A stretch of 38,495 nt of DNA, taken from Calocera cornea HHB12733. Taxonomy: Eukaryota; Basidiomycota; Dacrymycetes; Dacrymycetales; Dacrymycetaceae. Below the pieces are notes generated by a model. It worked only from the letters and a program-made list of their open reading frames with translations. It was not told the origin of the DNA and did not search any database. A program made the translations under genes and the position numbers. The stretch covers positions 1-38,495 of the forward strand of contig KV424138.1 of NCBI GenBank assembly GCA_001632435.1, read 5' to 3'. Below, in pieces: positions 30,549-38,495 of the stretch; within the stretch, counting starts at the first letter, position 1; each line of letters starts with the position of its first letter.

Positions 30549-31975
30549 TGGGCTGCGACTGGGGGATATCAACAAGGACTAATGGGGGGATTACGGTGTG
30601 TGGACGTGAAGTCAAGCAAGGGTGCGAATAGAAAAGGTGTCGACGCTGCGGGAGGTGCGCTGACGGTGGGAGGAGAGAAAAGAGCGAAGGAGTGCAGGGG
30701 TGGGGGCCGCGTGCGAACGGGATGGCCTGCTGGCCGCCTCACCGCCCATCTGTTTTATTCTTTCAGCCTATTTTTGGGATCACCAGCGAGCAGTGGGCGA
30801 TGGGCGGCGCATGCGAACGGGGCCTCGGAATGCCGCCGTGCAATTCACGAAACGCGCAGTCGTCGCTCCCGCATTTGCTCCCGCTTTCGGCACGTCACCG
30901 GGAGACGCTGATACAGGAATAGATTCGCCGCCCTCACCGGTTTATTGTTGTGAGGGGGTCGTGTCTGAGGTTACGGGACGACACCTGAGGGATGGCATAA
31001 ATACCAGCTCATCTCGCTCTGCCCCAACTGCATATCGCCAGCCCTGCCGAAGCAAAGTTCACTAAACCCCCCCCGCCTACCTCGCAGCACATCGCCCGAT
31101 CAGCAGCTACACCACGTAAAGGCCCTGACGACGGCGTACCAGCCAAAATTAGAACCACCCACAGAGCCAGGGCCGGAGGGCTATTCCTGGGTACAGCTGG
31201 CCACGTGCGGGTGGCAAGGTGCAGATTAGCCCGCCTTCCGTCGATACGCGCTTTTGAAGCCGGAAGCGCGTCGCCGGACGGACGCGATGGAAGCATAATA
31301 AGCCTATCCCGTGCTGAGCGGGCGTTCATATCACACACCTGGCACTTGCATTTCACACCTCAGCCAGGCTGTAATCGTCCGGCAAGGAGGGCCTTTCAAC
31401 GGCCTCAAGGATTCCTGCATCAGTTTGCTTTCCCGGTTGCTCCTTTGGCCGCTTCACCTGCTCGCCTGGGGAGAAGAAGCACGTCCTTTCTATTGGAACG
31501 CTGTTATCGGATACTATTATAATAACCGCTGAAACGCGTGCTGCTACACGGGTTCCGTGCGTGATGCGAGTCGCGTCGCGTCCCTTGCCCCGGCTTGCTC
31601 GCCTTCCTGGAAGTGAATAGTACGGCATTCTTCGTCGTTGACGCGTTCTTCTGCACGTCGTTTGATCGTTACGATGGTCCTGTTAAGCACCTACGGAGGG
31701 CCGGCGTGTGCCATGATGCTTGAGCCTCGCGGGCGGAGGGGAGGGCGACGATGGGTCGGATGTTTGCCCTCCGAACTAGATACGGACTGCCAGACCAATG
31801 ACAGGTGTGAGAATAGATCGATAAACTGCCTGGTTTCAATTTGTTCAACTGAGACTGGTTGCGTACCGCACTTCGGACATTGGCGGTGTCGGCGTTATGG
31901 TGCGCCGTATTCCGCGCCACCAAGCGTCAGACGCGTTGCGTTGGGCGCGTCCTGCGCCAGCCCGACGTCGGCGGC
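30549..31975. other. Divergent intergenic region (1.4 kb)
   Basis: This lies between the starts of two divergent genes. A GCGAACGGGATGGCC-like word recurs as GCGAACGGGGCCTCGG near 30712 and 30812. The rest shows only short frames, and I see no gene. It must contain both promoters. A TAAATA word at about 30999 is far from either start. Confidence 0.5.
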
Positions 31976-33325
31976 ATGCATATACGTCCTCGAACGCGAC
32001 TACGACGACCAACATGCCTTGCACGTCCCCCACGCGTGCTCTGCGCACGACAGTATGCGACGGCCGACACCACCACCACCACCACCACTGCCGCGTCCCC
32101 CTCCCCCTATCATCCCAAAGTGACCGCCCGCCCGTTCACCGTCTCCCCTGCGGAGGCGGCGACCGCCTTTGAGCAGTACATCGACCCGCGAGGGTGGCTC
32201 CAGTATGTGCGGCCCTATTCCGATGACCAGCTCTGGAACTCGTACACCGTGTAAGCTTATCTGCCCCGAGCGATCGCGGTGTGAAGCTGACGAGCGCAAG
32301 CTGGACCGGACTCAGCGCCTACCGGTGGGAGATGGTCAAGATGCGGCCCATGTACGTGCCGATGTGGCGCGTGCTCACAGGCGTGGAACTGTTGTTTGAG
32401 CAGGTGGGGGAGGTCTCTAACCCAGGGACGGGAGAGGATAGGCCCGGGCGCGAAGTGGCTTGCATGACCGGGTGAGTAACTATCCTGTCTACCGATGGGA
32501 GTGATCGGCGGTTGGGATTTGGGGGAGGGCGGGAGACGCTGACGCTGATGCTGCTCCCAGGCTCATGCACGGTCATGCGCACCACCCGCTGAGGACGTGC
32601 TGGTTGTCTGAGGGATATCACAAGGACTTCCCCTTCGCGCAGTTCTCACCCTCAATGCTCACCACCCCGTGGGGCGAGCATGTCGGCGCGATCCCCTACA
32701 CCGTTTCCCCGCTGAAGCTGCTCGACAACCTAGCTGGTGACGCGGGGGTGGAACGTCCATACATGATGCTTGGTATGACGGTGCTTCCGGGGGCGAAAGT
32801 GGTTCAGGTGCGTTGCGTTTGCTCCGCTCCAGAGTGTGTTGTTGGGCGCGGGCGCTGACGAAGCAAGCGGGGCAGCCGCGCTTTTCGCCGTTGGTCGTGC
32901 CGGTGTACCTCGCCGAATTCGCGCGCAAGCACGACTCGATCAGGAGCACACTCGTTCTCCCGGCATGGGTCGACGATCCCACTGGCAAGCATCCTGCAGA
33001 GAGCTCCTATGCTCCGTATGTCTACGGACCGCAATTCAAGCAAGACCCAGAGGCGGGTCTCGCACCGTATCGCTCTGCTATGAAGGACAAGCTAGCGTGG
33101 GCTATCTCGCTGTATCATCTGTACCCGCAATATTCACCAAAACGATTGGCCACGCACATCAAGCTAAATCTCTATACGGGGCACTACATGCGTTGGGGGG
33201 AAGTTGGGGGCGTGGACAACGACATGTGGGAGGACACAAGGATTCTTTCCGCCCTTTCGACGAAGTGGGGAGACCGTCGGAAGGTGGTGTATGACGAGAT
33301 TCAGTCTCATCCGGGTCACCCTTGA
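31976..33325 (+). CDS. Uncharacterised probable mitochondrial protein, paralog 3, 380 aa
   Basis: Four exons: 31976-32250, 32301-32471, 32561-32807 and 32876-33325 (introns 50, 89 and 68 nt), giving 380 aa. The leader MHIRPRTRLRRPTCLARPPR continues to ARQYATAD (R-x-Y/A cleavage motif), followed by a run of seven Thr. Conserved blocks are YHPKVTARPFTVSPAEAATA, KMRPMYVPMWRVLTGVELLF, HGHAHHPLRTCWLSEGY, FSPSMLTTPWGEHVGAIPYT, PRFSPLVVPVYLAEF, STLVLPAWVDDPTGKHPAES and GGVDNDMWEDTR. Intron positions equal those of paralog 2, and the 247-nt third exon equals the second exon of paralog 1 in length. Orientation is opposite to the other two. The family is unrecognised. Confidence 0.85.
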
Positions 33326-33838
33326 GATTCTGTAGGAGGATGAGTTGAGCGTACTGTGCAGGGAACCGTTTATCTATACGCCGTGGGGAGGCTGTTGTAC
33401 CTGTGGACAATGTCCCTTCCGCAGGGGGGCTTTATACGGCGGTTGAGACCGCAGCGTATTTGCCCGCTCGCCCTTTCGATTACAACGGTAGAATAATAAC
33501 GGTCAAGCCCATGTCGTGCGGGTCGTATATTAACTAGCCGTGTTTCTCTCCCCTTGAGTGGGGTCTCTTGGTCTTTGCTTGCTCGCGCGATGCGAATCCC
33601 ATCCATGATCCTTGATGCCCACTTATCTACCACGCTGCGCATTTGGCAGTCGATACCAGCTCACTTGGGCCGCTGCACCTGTATCTCCGAGCTACAGCGG
33701 GCAAATTAGCCGGCGCAGCGAACACCGTTCCCCTCCCAAATTTGCCAGGGCCCATCACTGCTTCCTCATTCCAGCAAAAATCCAGCGAAATGAAGGGTCA
33801 CCCGGCGGCCGGCGCCACTACAATGTCACCCGGCGTTA
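33326..33838. other. Intergenic DNA up to the CANTG-dense segment
   Basis: No gene seen. The density of CANTG words is near background until about 33750 and rises sharply from about 33841. Confidence 0.5.
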
Positions 33839-33989
33839 GTCATTGAGCATCGCCACGGTCTATCAATGGGGCATTGGGCATTGCAGGCAGAAGGGGAATA
33901 ATGTACCGTAGAATTAGGAGACATAGTAGGTATATACAAGAAGTAGCATAACTAGTATGATAACACTACTACTATACAACGACGCATTG

Positions 33990-35490
33990 CTAAATCTGAG
34001 CATTGATCAGTTCCAAAGGAAAACCAACCATGCCGGGTGTGAAGGTAACAGTGTTGGTCAGGTCAACGAGCGGTGCACGTTGCAGCATTGCTGGTCCTGC
34101 AGGGGTTAGGACGGCGGGTAGGTGGTCCACATTGCGCGCTGCTGCAGTGTCCGCCAGCTTCAATCTCTTTCGTGCGTGAGAGGTTGAAGCCATGTTCAAT
34201 GGTCGGTCTTCGTTGTGGACGGGCAGTGAACGCTTTGCCGATATTGCCTTGCTCGCTTCACGCTGTTCAGCCGCAGCCGTCCTCTTCTCCTTAGCTAGCG
34301 TCAATTCTTGCTCACGGACCACTGCTCGCTGCTGAATCTCGATAGTCGTCATCTGCCTGAAGAAGCAAGCACCATCGTCCAATGCTGCCCGGATCTTGTC
34401 AAGCTCAGCGATGTTTGACACCTCGGAAGGATTCTTCAAGGAGGGCAATGGCCAGCCCTGCAGAGTTATTCGGTACCGGTCTTCAATGTCTCTGCCGAAT
34501 TGCTTGTAGGACATTGTACGTGCTGGATCATTTGTAATGAGTTCTAGAGCCAGTGGTCAGTACTAGGATGAAGGGCAATGGGCAATGCTCACGGAGGCGT
34601 TCAGACAGAGTGAACCTAATATATGATTTCAATGCACACATGCGCTTTGCTGTACTTTCTGCAAGGCCTGCATTGCACATGAGCATTGCCCCACAGCGCC
34701 TTGCCACATTGAACATACCTCTGGCTCCCCCACTGGTGCAGAATGCTTCGAAGTTCTGTGCAAATGTGACAGGATCTGTCTTAAGCACTTCAACAAAATA
34801 GCGACGCGATAGCTCATCGCCATAGAAGGTCGGCTTCGCAGTGTCCTTGATGTCACCTCGCACAATGAACCCACATGCGTGTCCTCCCGTACGAGAGCTG
34901 AAGGCAGCAGCCTGCATGCACATAAGTCAGAGTGCATTGCGCATTGCAGGTCTCTCGTACCTGCTCTTGGAAGGAATCGGCAGTGCGGATTGTATCTGAC
35001 TCCCGCTGCTTGTAATCAATGCGGAGTGCCACGCGCTTCTTCTCACGTTGCTCAATGTGCCTTGCTTCAGCCAGCTGCCAGGCCTCGGCATTGTTTTCCC
35101 ACTCAGCGAGCACTGCGGCAGTGCGCTGATGAACGGATGCATCAACAATGCTGAACTTCTCGTCTGTACAAAGGTCAGTGAGGTCCCCGCATTGTGTGCA
35201 CTGCAGTACGTACTGCGTTCCCTTGCCTGCGCTGCTACCCAAGACCTGGCCACATTGGCCGCATTGACCTGCCGCACTGGCTTTCCATGCCGCGCACGCC
35301 TGGTCCTCATATTGGCGATGAGAACGCGCAGTGCTACGCCAGTCTGATCGTGAATATCTTGCAGTGCTTCATTGAGCGCTGTCTCGGCTTCATCGAGGAG
35401 CTGCTCGGCCAATGCTCTCTTCTCCTGATTCGCTGCACCGATGGCTTTGCGATGCTTCCAAGACAGCTTAGATGGATCAGTTGAGGGCAT
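33990..35490 (-). CDS. Hypothetical protein G of the CANTG segment, 430 aa
   Basis: Five exons, transcribed 35490-35214, 35163-34961, 34911-34719, 34658-34593 and 34543-33990 (introns 50, 49, 60 and 49 nt), give 430 aa with every junction in frame. The N-terminal part is Lys/Ala/Glu-rich and helical (MPSTDPSKLSWKHRKAIGAA, ALAEQLLDEAETALNEALQD). The middle has FYGDELSRRYFVEVLKTDPV. The last exon has RYRITLQGWPLPSLKNPSEV then ELDKIRAALDDGACFF, resembling a GWP...NPS...L..aL..G.C pattern I associate with other basidiomycete hypothetical proteins. A helical REQELTLAKEKRTAAAEQRE stretch and a basic ARKRLKL (possible nuclear signal) follow. No enzyme motif was recognised. It lies 510 bp downstream of the next gene, in the same direction. 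Confidence 0.75.
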
Positions 35491-35608
35491 TGTCGCAGTG
35501 CTGCAATGCAGCAGAAAGGACCCGCAATGTGCAGGCCAAACAACGGATGCAATGCGCGCCGCAGGACGCACGTGACAACAGATAACATTGCATTGAGGTG
35601 AATATGTA

Positions 35609-35645
35609 TATACAGCACTGCACAGTTATACAGCACTGCACAGTG
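35609..35645 (+). repeat. Tandem 18-bp duplication TATACAGCACTGCACAGT
   Basis: Two head-to-tail copies each contain CACTG, and the following bases add CAGTG. It lies 120-155 bp upstream of the gene G start. Confidence 0.8.
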
Positions 35646-35786
35646 AGCCACGAAACTACTTGTTGTCATCGAAGGGAGAGAAAAGAACAGTGAGAGAGAG
35701 GAACGAGAGCAATGCGCGTTGTACAAGCAGGTGTCAAACATGTTTTTCTATGCGCAATGCACTATGAACCTGAGAATCGGGAAACA

Positions 35787-35877
35787 GAGGCCACGTAGAG
35801 ACAGTGGGGCAATGATCGTCATCGATACCATGGAGCATGAGAGAAATAGTCGGGAAATCGAGGCCACGTAGAGACAG
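35787..35877 (+). repeat. Direct repeat with GAGGCCACGTAGAGACAG, 72-bp spacing
   Basis: The 18-base core occurs at about 35787-35804 and 35859-35876. Each is preceded by a similar CGGGAAA(C/T) stretch, so the match extends to about 27 bases with few differences. Confidence 0.8.
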
Positions 35878-36000
35878 GCGAGCAGTGAACGTCACTGAGA
35901 GCATCGAGAATGAACAGGGCAGCGAGCAATGAGCGTGAGCGAGTGCGGAAACGGAAACACGACGAGCACTGTGCAGTGCAAATGGCGGAGAGAACAATGC

Positions 36001-38424
36001 TCAGAGCAGACCGTCCCAGAGCTGCTGAAGCCGAAGGCGGTGCATCACAGCGGTGATGGGCTCGTAGTACTCTTCGCCGAGCCAGTCATAGAGCAGTGCA
36101 TACCACTGGCGAGGGTTATCGTACCAGTAGACATTGCGCAGTTCAACGAGGCCGTTTTGGCGATCTTCAGGGCTGACGTCCAATGCCCATTCGTTGAAGA
36201 CGCGGTGCACTTCCTCAGGCAGTGCCGGAGCATCGTCCGGATTTGCAGGACGTTGCAGAACAATGGGAGCATGACCGATGGATGGAGCAATGGATACGGG
36301 GCTCTCGAGGGCGGTGAGCAATGAAGACGCCGGGCGCACTGTCGCACTGCCCCGTGGAGTAGGCGTGATAGGCGACGCCAAACTGCCTGCAGCATTGCGC
36401 ATGCGACACTGTGCTTCAGCGTCAGCAAGCATTGCTGCCTGCATATCCTTCGCATGCCGGTCGCGGATCTCAGACTGATGTTCGCGCGGTGCGGGCTGAG
36501 CAGTGTGCTTGGCATCGGGCCAATAGGGCGAGTTCCTGTCAAGCCATTGCTCGAGAGGTATCCTGTGAGCAATGCATCAGCGAACATTGAGCAGTGCAGC
36601 ACTGTACACTTACTTGTATTTCACTTGCTCAGTGGTCTTTGCCCGAGTCGTCAATTGTCCCATCACTGAATCGTAGTGCTCTGCCTTCACATCAATCATT
36701 TTCTTGAAGACGCGCTCCATGTCGCCAAGGACCCGCAAGTCGTCATTGCGAGCCCAGAACTCGCGTGAGAACAGTGTATTGACCCGTCCACCACGGTTCT
36801 GCCCATTGTCCCAACGACCAACAAACAGCGCAACACCCATTGGGCCGAGAAGACGTTCTCCAAATGCGATCTGTTTAATGAGCATTGTATCAGCACTGAA
36901 TCATGTGCAATGAACAATGCACGACGCACCAACTTGAAAACGCGATCCCAGAAAAAATTGAAATGCAGGAAACGGCGCGTTTGCAAGTTGTAGGCCTCAA
37001 ACCAGGGGTAGCGATCAATGCCCACAGCGTCGTTGTTGTCAGTGAGCACTGTTTCCCATAGGCGTGGTTCGGCATCCACACGACGAATCTCCGCTGCAAA
37101 GCTCGCTGGACGCCATGCAGTGCGCGCCTGGAACGGGCCATTGCTCAATGGACCGGTTGTGTTCATGCCGAACAGCATTTGCTGAAAGTCGAAAGTGATT
37201 GTGGGCAGGTGGTTCGCCAAACCGGTTGGCGGCAGTCCGGCGAGGTCCACGATCTGTGACACAACGGCCAGTGCTTCATCGTCGAACCCATCGAACATGT
37301 CGTCTTCATCTTCCGGGCCCGGCTGCGCTTCGCCTTGGGCAGTGGCCACTGCCTCTTCCGTTTGCGCGAGGGTCAGTGCACTCTGGAACGAGTCGCGCGG
37401 CCTGGCAGGGGTGTGCAGAGTGGCTTGGGCATTGCTCGGGCGGGGTTGAGTGGTGGGAGGGCGGGTTGCATTGCCCGGTGCATCAATGCGAGCGGGAGGC
37501 GGGACGGTCGAGGTACGGTGAGCAGTGGGAGGGTGCGACGTGCGGGCCGGAGTGCGGGTCGGCGTGGCCGTCAAAAATCGAGAGCGAGGAGCAGTGCTCG
37601 TGTGCGAGGGAGTGGGAGCACTGCTCGTATGCGAGGGAGGGGGTGCAGTGGTTCGGCGAGGGTTGGAGAGGCCGCTTCCCTCGCCAATGCGGTCACCCGG
37701 ACGGGGAGCAGGCTTCCGCTCATAGTGCGCTGTGCAATGTGTCAGTCAGTCCGCATACATGAGCATTGCACAGTGACGCACAGCCAGGAGCCTGTTGAGC
37801 GTAGAATGCATCCAGCTCTTCCTGATACCTCCTGTTCGCCTCCTCCCGCGCAGCGATATCGGCAATGCGCTGCTCCTCATCGGCAAGCGCCCTCGCAGTG
37901 AGCAGCTCCTCCATCTCCCGCGCAGCCTTTTCCCCAGGATCCTCCTCATTGGCATTGTTCAGCGCATCAACGGACATTGGGTCATCTTCAGGGGTGGGCG
38001 ATCTTGGTGGACGGGTCGCGGGGACATCGCGCATTGGAGTCGGTAAGCGTGGTCGTTCAGCATTAGTGGCATTGCGCTGTGCACTGGCCCGTGCGGGCTG
38101 GATGCGAGATGCAGGAGGGCGAAGCCCACTGGGAGTCGTCGCGCCCTGGGCAGTGCCCGACGTATCAGTGTTGTTGCTCCGGCGGCGTTGCCTAGAGCGA
38201 CCATTGCCCGCTGCAGTGCTGTCGGGGTTGTAGTCTTCGTTCGGGTCGGGGGTAATGTCCTTCCGCAAGCGGCGAGCAGGCATGTTGAGAGCAGTGTCGT
38301 ACGGCGACGAGCACTGCTCAGTGCGCAGTGTGTCGTCGAGAGGTAAGCAGTGTTCCGAAAGAGGTGAGGCAGGGTCGTAGTCAGAGGGGGAGCGATAGCG
38401 GGACGGGGGCGGAGGGGCACGCAT
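36001..38424 (-). CDS. Hypothetical protein F of the CANTG segment, 753 aa
   Basis: Four exons, transcribed 38424-37782, 37729-36930, 36870-36614 and 36562-36001 (introns 52, 59 and 51 nt), give 753 aa in one frame. Residues 1-340 are low-complexity, Pro/Arg/Ser/Thr-rich, with a helical stretch EEDPGEKAAREMEELLTARA. A compact part follows: EDEDDMFDGFDDEALAVVSQ, LPTITFDFQQMLFGMN, TVLTDNNDAVGIDRYPWFEA, LHFNFFWDRVFKL-IAFGERLL, GPMGVALFVGRWDN, NTLFSREFWARNDDLRVLGD and MERVFKKMIDVKAEHYDS. The C-terminal part has PEEVHRVFNEWALDVSPEDR and YDWLGEEYYEPITAVMHRLR. I recognise no catalytic motif or known family. The start could instead be an in-frame ATG at 38481 or one further downstream: a TATA-like CCATATAAAC lies only about 10-20 bp before the chosen ATG. 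The 5' end is close to the window edge. Confidence 0.75.
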
Positions 38425-38495
38425 TGCGGCAGTGTTTATATGGCCGGCGCACTGCGCACGGGCCACCCAGTCAATATCCAAAAAAGCAGGGGGGG

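Larger units (their letters stand above)
35491..36000. other. Intergenic spacer between genes G and F, with internal repeats
   Basis: It holds two adjacent copies of TATACAGCACTGCACAGT (about 35609-35645) and a direct repeat containing GAGGCCACGTAGAGACAG at about 35787 and 35859, 72 bp apart. CANTG density stays high (roughly 20 words in 510 bp). It is presumably the promoter of gene G and the terminator of gene F, or an internal control region of the element. Confidence 0.6.
33841..38495. mobile_element. CANTG-saturated segment, probable large unclassified element (right end outside window)
   Basis: Hand count gives about 135 CAATG, CATTG, CAGTG or CACTG words in 4.6 kb, about 30 per kb. 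The four words together are expected about 4 per kb by chance. A control stretch at 27-28 kb has about 4. Most occurrences are GCANTG or CANTGC. The words occur in exons, in every intron and between genes. The left edge is sharp near 33840; no right edge is seen before the window ends. Two intact genes of unknown family lie inside. I infer a foreign or mobile unit whose DNA is constrained to carry this site, but no terminal repeats can be seen. Confidence 0.6.

Noticed and set aside
33841..38460. E-box (CANNTG) clusters for a bHLH regulator as the explanation of the motif
   Set aside because: The enriched word has a single central base (CANTG, 5 bp), not the 6-bp CANNTG, and its spread through exons and introns is not promoter-like.
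1..38495. Terminal repeats enclosing the whole window
   Set aside because: Both ends have short G-runs, but no further similarity between them was found.

Overview
The window is nuclear DNA of a filamentous basidiomycete, most likely an Agaricomycete. It is GC-rich, and its genes are cut by many introns of about 46-90 nt with GT(A/G)xGT donors and (C/T)AG acceptors. It encodes recognisable fungal families: RPL38 with an ATG-only first exon, a macrophage-activating-glycoprotein-like surface protein, an allantoate-permease-type MFS pair, a DUF2009/B-box protein and a STAND/TPR relic. I rebuilt exon structures by hand from splice sites, frame continuity and alignment between paralogs inside the window. 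No database search was run.

Layout. 1-2.3 kb: GC-rich decayed DNA containing a frameshifted NADP-glutamate-dehydrogenase relic (minus). 2.3-3.9 kb: intact four-exon HNH_2-type gene (plus). 4.07-5.33 kb: broken STAND NTPase/TPR gene (plus). 5.44-5.91 kb: MITE-like element with 35-bp inverted termini. 6.86-8.85 kb (plus) and 9.16-11.29 kb (minus): two tail-to-tail MFS transporter paralogs with nearly identical exon lengths. 12.03-14.14 kb: DUF2009 protein with B-box-like zinc finger (minus). 14.2-18.65 kb: lower-GC stretch with unrecognised ORFs, a decayed multi-intron gene and an 18-bp minisatellite, probably mobile-element derived. 18.67-22.10 kb: tandem duplication of a 12-cysteine secreted-protein gene, a relic third copy, and a relic of a second secreted family. 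22.87-23.30 kb: RPL38 (plus).

23.7-33.3 kb holds three paralogs of an uncharacterised, probably mitochondrial protein (two minus, one plus). Between them lie two more relics of the second secreted family and the intact macrophage-activating-glycoprotein-like gene at 29.08-30.55 kb (minus).

33.84-38.5 kb, running off the right edge, is the most unusual part. Two intact multi-exon genes of unknown family (minus) lie in DNA saturated with the 5-bp palindrome CANTG, mostly as GCANTGC. I count about 135 copies in 4.6 kb, where chance predicts about 18. The motif fills exons, introns and intergenic DNA alike, which suggests a DNA-level constraint acting across a whole element.

Housekeeping genes (RPL38, DUF2009) are thus interleaved with lineage-specific duplicated families (MFS, secreted proteins, mitochondrial proteins) and with at least three mobile-element-like blocks.
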